Source: Alphaproteobacteria bacterium (lineage in GTDB: Bacteria; Pseudomonadota; Alphaproteobacteria; Reyranellales; Reyranellaceae). Taken from it: 15,556 bases of DNA. The stretch covers positions 1 to 15,556 of the forward strand of contig JABCYT010000015.1 of the NCBI GenBank assembly GCA_013290035.1. Reading direction: 5' to 3'. Numbering within the stretch: position 1 is the first letter of the stretch; every line of letters begins with the position of its first letter. Positions 7,371 through 13,852 of this stretch are shown here, piece after piece. The notes below the pieces were generated by a model, which was not told the DNA's origin, ran no database searches, and was given only the letters and a program-made list of their open reading frames with translations. A program made the translations under genes and the position numbers.

Positions 7371-8255
7371 CTAGGCGGCCTGTTCGAGCGTCGAGGCGAC
7401 GTCGCGCGTGGTGACCCTCCTGAGGTCGCGCACCTTGGTGGTGTCGAACGGCCGGGCGCGATGCATGGTGCAGCGATTGTCCCAGATCACCAGGTCGCCC
7501 TGCTTCCAGGTGTGGGCGTGGACGAACCGGCGTTGCGTGGCGTGCTCGATCAGGTCCATCAGCAGCAGCCTTCCGTCGGCGATCGGCATGCCGATGATGT
7601 GCGAGGCGTGCGCGGCGACATAGAGCGTCTTGCGTCCCGAGCCGGGATGCGTGCGCACCACCCGCTGCGGCACCGGCGGCAGGCTGGCGCGCTCTTCCGG
7701 CGTGTAGGTGGTGACGGCGAGCTGGCCGCGCGAATGCCAGATCGAATGCTCGGCGATCAGCCCTTCGAGCTGCTTCCTGGTCTTGTCGGGCAGCGCATCG
7801 TAGGCCGCGCGCAGGTCGGCGAATTCCGTGTCGCCGCCCTCGTCGGGCACGACATGGGCGTAGAGCATGGAGAGCGCCCCCGGCACGGCGCGGAACGAGG
7901 CGTCGGTGTGCCACAGGCGGTTGGCCAGCCAGTCGAGCCGGCGCTTGCTGGCGGGCGCCAGCACGTTGCCGTCGCCGTCGAGATTGGAGATGTCGGCGAT
8001 GTCGTTCGAGGCGATGCGATGCTTGATGGCGGTGTGCCTGGCCTTCTGCGCCGACGACTGGATCGGGCCGAAATGGCGGGCGAAGTCGATCTGCTGGTGG
8101 TCGGTGAGCGTCTGGTCGTGAAAGACCACGATCGCATAGCGGTTGATCACGTCCTCGATGGCGTCGCGGTCGGCGGGCTGCAGCGGACGGGCAAGGTCGA
8201 CGCCGGAAATCTCGGCCACGAATTCGGGGTGCGTCGGCGTGACGGTGATGCTCAT
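7371..8255 (-). CDS. TauD/TfdA-family Fe(II)/2-oxoglutarate dioxygenase
   Basis: A 294 aa enzyme, the normal family length, using Fe(II), O2 and 2-oxoglutarate to hydroxylate or cleave a small organic molecule. The iron triad is His116-x-Asp118 (LWHTDASF) and His265 (NRCTMHRARPFD), and 2-oxoglutarate-binding arginines are in VRDLRRVT (276-280). WHTDASFRAVPGALSMLYA and GGDTEFADLRAAYDALP recall the TfdA-alpha/2,4-D dioxygenase-like branch more than taurine dioxygenase, but the substrate cannot be assigned. AGGAGG (8266-8261 on the minus strand) sits five bases before the ATG at 8255. It is the first gene of the operon with thiolase and exporter, and it faces the divergent dehydrogenase across 54 bases. 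Confidence 0.93.
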   Translation of the reverse strand: MSITVTPTHPEFVAEISGVDLARPLQPADRDAIEDVINRYAIVVFHDQTLTDHQQIDFARHFGPIQSSAQKARHTAIKHRIASNDIADISNLDGDGNVLAPASKRRLDWLANRLWHTDASFRAVPGALSMLYAHVVPDEGGDTEFADLRAAYDALPDKTRKQLEGLIAEHSIWHSRGQLAVTTYTPEERASLPPVPQRVVRTHPGSGRKTLYVAAHASHIIGMPIADGRLLLMDLIEHATQRRFVHAHTWKQGDLVIWDNRCTMHRARPFDTTKVRDLRRVTTRDVASTLEQAA

Positions 8256-8309
8256 AACCGCCTCCTGCGGCTATAGTATCGGACCCGTCATTGTCTCCCA
8301 GGAAACGCC
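8256..8309. promoter_or_regulatory. Divergent promoter region between the dioxygenase operon and the dehydrogenase gene
   Basis: These 54 bases must hold the start signals for both directions. Seen directly are AGGAGG for the minus-strand gene (8261-8266 as CCTCCT) and AGGAAA (8300-8305) for the plus-strand gene. A TATAGT at 8272-8277 is a possible plus-strand -10, and TACTAT on the minus strand (8278-8273) a possible opposing -10; the two overlap, which would make the promoters compete. No convincing -35 elements were found, so the exact promoters are uncertain. Confidence 0.4.
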
Positions 8310-9308
8310 ATGCCGCAAACGATCAAGCTCGCCCTGCTCGACGATTACCAGAAAGTAGCCCTGCGCATGGCCGATTGGGACCGGCTGAAGAAACGCGGCG
8401 TCGAGATCACGGTCTTTCACGAACCCTTCGCGTCGGTCGAGGATGCGGCCAAGAAGCTCGCGCCGTTCCAGGTGCTGGGCCTGCTGCGCGAGCGCACGGC
8501 CTTCCCGCGCGCCCTGATCGAGAAGCTGCCCAACCTCAAGTTCATGGTGCTGACGGGCGCGCGCGCCTCGAGCCTCGACGACAAGGCGGCGAGCGAGCGC
8601 GCCATCCCGATCAGCAACACGCCGGGCGGCGGCTCCAACGCCTCGACGGCCGAGCTGTGCTGGGCGCTCTTGATGTCGTGCGCGCGCGACCTCGCCAAGG
8701 GCGAGCGCCTGATGCGGACCGGCGGTTGGCACGACGGCATCAAGCAGATGCAGGTTCTCGAGGGCAAGCGGCTGGGCGTGATCGGCCTCGGTCGGCTCGG
8801 CAGCCGCGTCGCGGGCTACGGCAAGGCCTTCGGCATGGATGTCGTCGCCTGGAGCCAGAACCTCACCGAGGAGAAGGCGGCCAAGGGTGGCGCCAGGCTC
8901 GTCACCAAGGACGAGCTTTTGAAGACCTCCGACTTCGTCACCATTCATCTCGTGCTGTCGGAGCGCACGCGCGGCCTCTTAGGCGCCGCCGATCTCGCCA
9001 AGATGAAGAAGACCGCGATCCTTATAAACACCTCGCGCGGGCCGATCGTCGACGAGGCCGCCCTGATCGCCGCTCTCAAGGCCGGCACCATCGCCCATGC
9101 CGGCCTCGACGTGTACGACAAGGAACCGCTGCCCAAGGGTCATCCGCTCACCCAGCTCGACAATGTCACCCTGGTGCCGCATCTCGGCTACGTCGTCGAG
9201 GACAGCTATCGCCATTTCTATGCCGGCACGATCGAGGACGTCGAGGCGTGGCTCGACGGCAAGCCGATCAATGTCATCAATCCCGAGGCGCTGAAGAAAA
9301 CAGCGTGA
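8310..9308 (+). CDS. D-2-hydroxyacid dehydrogenase (NAD-binding, D-isomer specific)
   Basis: A 332 aa cytosolic oxidoreductase interconverting 2-ketoacids and D-2-hydroxyacids. The NAD-binding motif GVIGLGRLGSRVA (156-168) fits GxGxxG. The catalytic triad is Arg243 (NTSRGPIVDE), Glu272 (DVYDKEP) and His291 (LVPHLGY). LSERTRGLLG is the family's usual TxxTxxLI region. The class includes glycerate, glyoxylate, phosphoglycerate and lactate dehydrogenases; no ACT domain is present, so it is not a regulated SerA, and the precise substrate is open. AGGAAA is placed correctly before the ATG. It is divergent from the dioxygenase operon, which hints at related regulation but does not prove a shared pathway. 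Confidence 0.92.
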   Translation: MPQTIKLALLDDYQKVALRMADWDRLKKRGVEITVFHEPFASVEDAAKKLAPFQVLGLLRERTAFPRALIEKLPNLKFMVLTGARASSLDDKAASERAIPISNTPGGGSNASTAELCWALLMSCARDLAKGERLMRTGGWHDGIKQMQVLEGKRLGVIGLGRLGSRVAGYGKAFGMDVVAWSQNLTEEKAAKGGARLVTKDELLKTSDFVTIHLVLSERTRGLLGAADLAKMKKTAILINTSRGPIVDEAALIAALKAGTIAHAGLDVYDKEPLPKGHPLTQLDNVTLVPHLGYVVEDSYRHFYAGTIEDVEAWLDGKPINVINPEALKKTA

Positions 9309-9314
9309 TCTCAT

Positions 9315-9350
9315 TCATGTTCCTCTCCCCCACTCATGTTCCTCTCCCCC
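9315..9350 (+). repeat. Short tandem direct repeat at the edge of the palindromic element
   Basis: The 17 bases TCATGTTCCTCTCCCCC occur at 9315-9331 and again at 9334-9350, an offset of 19. The second copy is the outer part of the left arm of the large inverted repeat, so the first looks like a partial duplication of the element's end. Confidence 0.85.
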
Positions 9351-9444
9351 TTAGGGGAGAGGCTAGGTGAGGGGGTGCAGCACGAAGATCGCCTCCTGCA
9401 TCACCCCCTCACCCAACCTCTCCCCTAAGGGGGAGAGGAGCATG
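9334..9444. repeat. Long imperfect inverted repeat (REP/MITE-like intergenic palindrome), possible terminator
   Basis: The left arm (about 9335-9380) and right arm (about 9396-9444) are nearly complementary around a centre of about 15 bases, with only small mismatches and an extra ATG-like triplet on one side. Each arm also contains its own hairpin: CCTCTCCCC (9341-9349) with GGGGAGAGG (9354-9362), and CCTCTCCCC (9417-9425) with GGGGAGAGG (9430-9438). Similar CCTCTCCCC...GGTGAGGGGG palindromes are, from memory, very common between genes of many proteobacteria. It lies after the dehydrogenase stop and may end that transcript or stabilise its 3' end, though no run of T follows. It separates the dehydrogenase from the sigma-factor operon. 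Confidence 0.85.
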
Positions 9445-9463
9445 ATTCGACGTGTTCGATGGA

Positions 9464-9490
9464 TGTCGATTCTGGCTAGTCACGAACGTC
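9464..9490 (+). promoter_or_regulatory. ECF42-type promoter of the first DGPF gene
   Basis: TGTCGA (9464-9469) and CGTC (9487-9490) are separated by exactly 17 bases. These match the -35 TGTCGA and -10 CG(A/T)C reported, as I recall, for ECF42 sigma factors in Streptomyces. The same pair with the same spacing precedes the second DGPF gene, and an ECF42-type sigma factor is encoded downstream. Transcription would start roughly 35-40 bases before the ATG. Confidence 0.75.
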
Positions 9491-9498
9491 TATGAGGT

Positions 9499-9514
9499 GA
9501 CGGACAAGGCCGTC
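9499..9514 (+). promoter_or_regulatory. Leader hairpin upstream of the first DGPF gene
   Basis: GACGG (9499-9503) can pair with CCGTC (9510-9514) across six bases. It lies between the predicted promoter and the Shine-Dalgarno AGGAG (9523-9527). The same position in the second DGPF leader holds a longer hairpin built on the same bases. The stem is short, so support rests on that parallel. Confidence 0.35.
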
Positions 9515-9533
9515 GTCAACGCAGGAGATCGAC

Positions 9534-9917
9534 ATGACCCAATATATGCTGCTGCTGCACCAGGTCCCCAACTACAACATGGACCTGCCGCGCGAGAAGA
9601 TGCTGGAAATGACCAAGCGCTACATGGCCTGGGCCGACGGCCTGCGCCACAAGGGCAAGCTGGCGGGCGGCGAGAAGCTCGCGGCCGGCGGGGTGCGCCA
9701 CATCAAGGTCAAGGACGGCAGGCCGGTCATCAGCGATGGGCCCTATGCCGAGGCCAAGGACGTGATCGGCGGCTACTTCGTGATCGAGGTCAAGGACGCC
9801 GCCGAAGCCGAGGCGATCGCCAAGGACTGTCCGCACCTCGGCCTCGCCGCCACCAACTGGGTGGAGATCCGGCCGATCGACTCGATGCAGGAGCAGCGCA
9901 AGGCGGCTGCCGGCTGA
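9534..9917 (+). CDS. DGPF/YCII-domain protein (first of two)
   Basis: A small cytosolic protein of 127 aa made of one YCII/DGPF ferredoxin-like domain. It opens with MTQYMLLLHQ and carries DGPYAEAKDVIGGYFVIE (68-85), the segment that names the family (here DGPY). It ends with CPHLG...NWVEIRPID. Biochemical function is unknown; family members are regularly encoded next to ECF42 sigma factors and are reported to be their targets. AGGAG (9523-9527) lies six bases before the ATG. It shares most of its sequence with the next gene, and both have the same upstream promoter motif and leader layout, which points to tandem duplication. Confidence 0.92.
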   Translation: MTQYMLLLHQVPNYNMDLPREKMLEMTKRYMAWADGLRHKGKLAGGEKLAAGGVRHIKVKDGRPVISDGPYAEAKDVIGGYFVIEVKDAAEAEAIAKDCPHLGLAATNWVEIRPIDSMQEQRKAAAG

Positions 9918-9946
9918 GCATCCGGCCGCAGCCGACCTCGACGAAT

Positions 9947-9973
9947 TGTCGATTCGAGAGGGACCGCAGCGTC
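9947..9973 (+). promoter_or_regulatory. ECF42-type promoter of the second DGPF gene and sigma factor
   Basis: TGTCGA (9947-9952), then 17 bases, then CGTC (9970-9973): identical motif and spacing to the promoter of the first DGPF gene; both continue as TGTCGATTC. The sigma gene overlaps the second DGPF gene, so this promoter would also drive the sigma factor itself, giving positive autoregulation. Confidence 0.75.
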
Positions 9974-9979
9974 GATCAG

Positions 9980-10005
9980 GTGACGGCGAGACGAATGGCC
10001 GTCAC
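9980..10005 (+). promoter_or_regulatory. Leader hairpin upstream of the second DGPF gene
   Basis: GTGACGGC (9980-9987) and GCCGTCAC (9998-10005) are perfect complements around a 10-base loop. The stem ends five bases before the Shine-Dalgarno AGGAGG (10010-10015). It occupies the same place as the weaker hairpin in the first DGPF leader. It could affect mRNA stability or ribosome access; no known riboswitch is recognised. Confidence 0.5.
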
Positions 10006-10020
10006 AACCAGGAGGTCGAT

Positions 10021-10413
10021 ATGGCTCAATACATGCTGCTGCTGCACCAACTTCCCGATACCAACGCGGCGTTGCCGCCCGCGGTCATGACGGACGTGGT
10101 GCGTCGTTACTATGCCTGGGCGGAGACGATGCGCCAGAAGGGCAAGCTGGTCGGCGGCGAGAAGCTCGCCGTCGGCCGGGTGCGCCACATCCGCATGCGC
10201 GACGGCACGCCGCTCTCGAGCGACGGCCCCTATGCCGAGGCCAAGGACGTAATCGGCGGCTATTTCGTGATCGAGGCCAAGGATGACGCCGAGGCCGACA
10301 CGCTGGCGCTCGACTGCCCGCATCTGTGGAACGCCACCAACTGGGTCGAACTCCGGCCGATCGACCTGATGACGGCCGCGCAAGCCCCGGTTCAGGCGAA
10401 GGCCGCCCGCTGA
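10021..10413 (+). CDS. DGPF/YCII-domain protein (second of two)
   Basis: 130 aa, one YCII/DGPF domain, closely similar to the preceding gene product: MAQYMLLLHQ at the start, LVGGEKLAVGRVRHI, the identical run DGPYAEAKDVIGGYFVIE (68-85), and NWVELRPID near the end. The start at 10021 is chosen because AGGAGG is five bases upstream and the N-terminus then aligns residue for residue with its neighbour; the in-frame start at 9946 would cover the predicted promoter. The C-terminal tail (about residues 118-130) is Ala-rich and differs from the first copy. The stop TGA overlaps the likely start codon of the sigma factor. Function is unknown, but it is probably part of the sigma factor's own regulon. 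Confidence 0.92.
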   Translation: MAQYMLLLHQLPDTNAALPPAVMTDVVRRYYAWAETMRQKGKLVGGEKLAVGRVRHIRMRDGTPLSSDGPYAEAKDVIGGYFVIEAKDDAEADTLALDCPHLWNATNWVELRPIDLMTAAQAPVQAKAAR

Positions 10414-11642
10414 GCGACCAGGTCCACACCCTCGTCGCCTCGCTGGCGCGCGACTCGGCCCACCGCCTGGTCGCCGCGCTGGCGAGGCGATTGGGTGCGG
10501 GCCGCATCGCGACGGCCGAGGACGCCGTCCAGCACGCGCTCCTGCAGGCGCTGTCGCTGTGGCCCTTCAAGGGCGTGCCGGCCAGGCCCGAAGCCTGGCT
10601 GGCGATCGTCGCCCGCAACCGCGCGCTGGACTTGTTGCGCAACGAATCGCGCGGCCTGGCGCTCGTCGAGGATCTCATCCCCTTGTCACCCCCGACCGTT
10701 GAAAGCGAAGGTCGCTTCGACCGCGAGCTGAACGACGACGAACTGGCGCTGCTGTTCGCGGTTTGCCATCCCGCGCTGTCGCCCGAGCTGCGCGTGACCT
10801 TCGCGCTCAAGACCGTGTGCGGCCTCACCGTGCCGCAGATCGCCGCCGGCATGCTGGGCGAGCCCACGGCCATCGCCCAACGCCTGGTGCGGGCCCGCCG
10901 CCAGCTCGAGGCCGCCGGCGTCGCCATCGAGGCGCCGCCGCCCGAGGTGCTGCCGGAGCGTGCCGAGACGGTGCGTACCGCGCTCTATCTCATGTTCAAC
11001 GAGGGCTATTCGGCCTCCTCGGGCGAGGCGCTGGTCCAGCCCGAGTTCTGCGTCGAGGCGGTGCGGCTGGCGCGGGCGCTGGCGCAGCATCCCATGACGA
11101 TGAGCCCGGCAAGCGACGCCTTGGCGGCGCTGCTGTCACTGACCGCCGCGCGCCTGCCGACCCGGGTCGGTCCCGACGGCGTGGCGCAACTGCTGGAAGA
11201 CCAGCCGCGCGACCAATGGGACCGCGGTCTGATCGCGCTGGGCCTTGCCCATCTCCAACGTTCGGCCGAGGGCGCCGAGCTCACGGTCTGGCATCTGCGC
11301 GCCGAGATCGCCGCGTTGCACGCGACCGCGCCCAGCGCCGCCGAGACCGACTGGCCGAGCATCGCGGCGATCTATGACCACCTGCTCGACCTCGATCGCT
11401 CACCGGTGGTCGAGCTTGCGCGCGCCGTCGCGATCGGGCGCGCCCAGGGTGCGGCGGCCGGGCTGGCGGCGCTGCCGTCGATCGAAGGCAGTCCCTACAG
11501 CGAAGCTGCTCGCGGCGTGTTCCTGTCGGAGCTCGGTCGCGTCGAGGAAGCCCGCCAGCATTTCGAGAAAGCGCAGCGGCTCGCGCGCACCGAGCCGGAG
11601 CGCCGCCTGATGGCGCGGCGTCTCATGAGCCAGCGCGAATAA
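10410..11642 (+). CDS. ECF42-type RNA polymerase sigma factor with C-terminal extension
   Basis: An alternative sigma factor of about 410 aa, twice the size of a simple ECF sigma. Region 2 is at about 37-78 (AEDAVQHALLQALSLWP, then ARPEAWLAIVARNRALDLLRN), and region 4 at about 125-168 (LRVTFALKTVCGLTVPQIAAGML...ARRQLE). It continues with RAETVRTALYLMFNEGYSASSGE (184-206) and a long helical, TPR-like tail (DRGLIALGLAHL, SPVVELARAVAIG, ARQHFEKAQRLA). This is the layout of group ECF42, which lacks a classical anti-sigma factor and whose C-terminal part is thought to control activity. The start is uncertain: the best candidate is a CTG at 10410, overlapping the upstream TGA as CTGA, with GAAGG seven bases before. 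The only in-frame conventional start upstream, GTG at 10326, lies deep inside the DGPF gene. Confidence 0.9.
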   Translation: MSDQVHTLVASLARDSAHRLVAALARRLGAGRIATAEDAVQHALLQALSLWPFKGVPARPEAWLAIVARNRALDLLRNESRGLALVEDLIPLSPPTVESEGRFDRELNDDELALLFAVCHPALSPELRVTFALKTVCGLTVPQIAAGMLGEPTAIAQRLVRARRQLEAAGVAIEAPPPEVLPERAETVRTALYLMFNEGYSASSGEALVQPEFCVEAVRLARALAQHPMTMSPASDALAALLSLTAARLPTRVGPDGVAQLLEDQPRDQWDRGLIALGLAHLQRSAEGAELTVWHLRAEIAALHATAPSAAETDWPSIAAIYDHLLDLDRSPVVELARAVAIGRAQGAAAGLAALPSIEGSPYSEAARGVFLSELGRVEEARQHFEKAQRLARTEPERRLMARRLMSQRE

Positions 11643-11732
11643 TTCGGGATTCATTGAAATCGAGATGCTAGCGTCGGCATTCGGCTTGGCCATGACAGCT
11701 TGCGCGACGAAAGGCTGAAAAAGACGACCAAA
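11643..11732 (+). other. Intergenic gap before the MscS-type gene
   Basis: Ninety bases between the sigma factor stop and the ATG at 11733. No convincing promoter, terminator or repeat was found; TTGAAA at about 11654-11659 could be a -35 but lacks a good partner. A TTG at 11700 could extend the downstream protein by 11 residues. Confidence 0.4.
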
Positions 11733-13835
11733 ATGACAGCACTCCGCATGATCGTGCTGGCAACGATCCTCATCGTTGGAAACATCGTCGAGGTCAGCGG
11801 ACAAACGCCTCCGACTCTGCCGCCCGGCATGACGCAGGCTCAGTTCGATGCACTGGTCGATGCTATCGGCAAGGCCGTGGCCGACAAGCTGAAGAACGAA
11901 GGAGCGATCGCGACGCCGCGGCCGGCACCTGCTCCGCCTCCGGCCGCAGGCAATGTGGTCGCCGATCAACTGGCCGCTTTTGTCGACAAGGCTGAGCATG
12001 TCCTTCAGGGCGCTCCCGTCCTCGGCGCCAATCTCGCCGCCATCACCAGTCTTCTCGACGAGAGCAACCAGGGTGGACGAAGCGTTCGCCGATTTTTCCT
12101 GCTGCTGGCCGTCGCGGCGGGCGTGTCCCTCGCCGCGGAACCGATCCTGCGCAAATCGCTGGGCGTTTTCCGTCGCCGGCTCGCATCGGGAACGGCCCCC
12201 GAGCGGGGGCTCGCCTCGCTGGTCAATCTTGGCCTCCTGGTCCTGCTCGACGGCCTTGGCGTGCTCGCCGTCTGGATCATCGTCACCGGCGAGCTGGGCG
12301 TTCTGTTTCCCGGCTATACCGGACAGGATCGATTGGCCGCGGCGGTGCTGACGGGTCTCTTCCGGTGGCGCCTTTTTGTCCTGGGATTTCGCGTCCTGCT
12401 GCAGCCTGATCTGCCGGCAGCGCGTCTTTGCACCGTTCCCGATCGCGATGCGCGGGTGATGTATACCTGGCTGTCGGTCGTTGTGTTCGTGATGATCGTC
12501 GGGGTCATCCTGACCGGCGTGGCGGCGGCAATCCACTCGCCGCCCGACGCGGTCTCGACGGCCCGGGTGATCATGGCGCCGCTCGTCGTCGTGGTATTTC
12601 TGTGGTTCGTGGTTCAGTCCGAGAATGCCGTACGGCACTGGTGCAACGGCCTCACCGGCGCGCCACGCGTGTACCGCTTCATTGGCGATCATTGGATCGC
12701 CGTTGCCGCACCATTTTTCCTCCTCATGGGAGCGGCCCTGATCTATGGCGCCGTCTCGGAGCTGGCGGACGTCGGAGCCGCACTGCGTCTGACCATCGGT
12801 TTGATCGTCGGCCTTTTGATCTTCGAGACCTTGCTCGGAGCGCTGCTGCAGCGCGTCGATTCGGCGCTGCCCGGACGGACGCCTGCAAGCGACGCGGCCA
12901 AGCTTCCGGACGTCCTTGCCCGCTGCCTGCGTGTCGCCGTTCTGATCGGCGTCGGCGTCGCATTGGCGAATGCCTGGGCCGTCAACGTGCTCGGCCTGGT
13001 CGATGCAAGCCAGTGGAATGCCCTCAGTCTCGAAATGCGCACCGCGGGCGCGACTCTATTCGTGGGCTTCGTCATCTGGGAGTTGCTCAAGTTCGTCACC
13101 GACCCGTACGTTGTGCCCAAAGCCGGCATGGCGTCCAAGGCGAGAGGCAGCAGCCCGGCGCTATCCCCGCATGCCTCGCGCCTCTCCACTCTCGTGCCGC
13201 TGCTGCGCGCCGCGCTGGGCATCGTGATCGCGCTGGTCGCCGTGCTGATCGTGCTGGCGGACCTCGGCGTCAACATCACGCCGCTGCTGGCCGGCGCCTC
13301 CATTCTCGGTCTCGCCGTCTCCTTCGGCAGCCAGGCCCTTGTGAAGGATATTGTGTCGGGCATCTTCTACCTGACCGACGATGCGTTCCGCGTTGGCGAA
13401 TACATCGAATGCGGCCAGACCAGAGGTATCGTCGAAGGCTTCACCTTGCGCTCGATCAGGCTCCGCCATCCGAGCGGCCAGCTCCATACGATCCCTTTCG
13501 GCGATCTCGGCAAGATAGCGAACTTCAGTCGCGACTGGGCGATCGTAAAATACGATTTCAGCTTTCCCCGCGACGCGGACATCGACAAGGTGCGCTCGGC
13601 CGTGGAGGGCATCGACAGCGAACTGCGGCGCGACCCGGACTATGGCCGCAAGATCCTCGAACCGCTCAAGACGCAGGGTGTCGTGGGAATAACCGACAAT
13701 GCGCTGGTCATCCAATTCAGGTTCGCCGCCGAGCCGGGCAATCCGGAAGTCATCCAGCGCGAGGTCATGCATCGCCTGATGCACGCATTTCAGGACCAAG
13801 GTATCGAGTTCGGCAGCGCAACCGCGGTGTCCTAG
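11733..13835 (+). CDS. Large MscS-family mechanosensitive ion channel (YbiO-like)
   Basis: An inner-membrane channel of 700 aa from the ATG at 11733; MscS itself is about 286 aa, so this is one of the large multi-domain forms. Residues 1-25 form a signal peptide-like segment ending VSGQ. A periplasmic, Pro/Ala-rich stretch follows (to about residue 75), then many hydrophobic helices. The pore-lining helix and start of the beta domain are at about 516-555: LLAGASILGLAVSFGSQALVK, then IVSGIFYLTDDAFRVGEYIE. HTIPFGDLGKIANFSRDW (about 587-604) is the typical end of the beta domain. Such channels release solutes on osmotic downshock. A TTG start at 11700 is possible but the ATG places the signal segment better. 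The gene converges on the methyltransferase gene, 17 bases apart. Confidence 0.92.
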   Translation: MTALRMIVLATILIVGNIVEVSGQTPPTLPPGMTQAQFDALVDAIGKAVADKLKNEGAIATPRPAPAPPPAAGNVVADQLAAFVDKAEHVLQGAPVLGANLAAITSLLDESNQGGRSVRRFFLLLAVAAGVSLAAEPILRKSLGVFRRRLASGTAPERGLASLVNLGLLVLLDGLGVLAVWIIVTGELGVLFPGYTGQDRLAAAVLTGLFRWRLFVLGFRVLLQPDLPAARLCTVPDRDARVMYTWLSVVVFVMIVGVILTGVAAAIHSPPDAVSTARVIMAPLVVVVFLWFVVQSENAVRHWCNGLTGAPRVYRFIGDHWIAVAAPFFLLMGAALIYGAVSELADVGAALRLTIGLIVGLLIFETLLGALLQRVDSALPGRTPASDAAKLPDVLARCLRVAVLIGVGVALANAWAVNVLGLVDASQWNALSLEMRTAGATLFVGFVIWELLKFVTDPYVVPKAGMASKARGSSPALSPHASRLSTLVPLLRAALGIVIALVAVLIVLADLGVNITPLLAGASILGLAVSFGSQALVKDIVSGIFYLTDDAFRVGEYIECGQTRGIVEGFTLRSIRLRHPSGQLHTIPFGDLGKIANFSRDWAIVKYDFSFPRDADIDKVRSAVEGIDSELRRDPDYGRKILEPLKTQGVVGITDNALVIQFRFAAEPGNPEVIQREVMHRLMHAFQDQGIEFGSATAVS

Positions 13836-13852
13836 GCACGCCGATAAGGTGT

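Noticed and set aside
6222..8276. A 684-codon open frame on the plus strand opposite the thiolase and dioxygenase genes.
   Set aside because: It is antisense to two genes with complete catalytic motifs, and its product is low-complexity (Arg, Gly, His, Asp, Val) without recognisable domains.
9315..9444. CRISPR array or phage attachment site.
   Set aside because: The repeats are one inverted pair plus a single partial copy, without regularly spaced units, spacers or an integrase gene nearby. The tRNA-Gly likewise shows no duplicated 3' end in the window.
9946..10020. N-terminal extension of the second DGPF protein from an in-frame start at 9946.
   Set aside because: It overlaps the predicted promoter and leader hairpin, is absent from the first copy, and a perfect Shine-Dalgarno stands before 10021.
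11400..12692. A 430-codon minus-strand frame opposite the end of the sigma factor and the start of the MscS-type gene.
   Set aside because: It covers parts of two well-supported genes on the other strand and shows only low-complexity composition.
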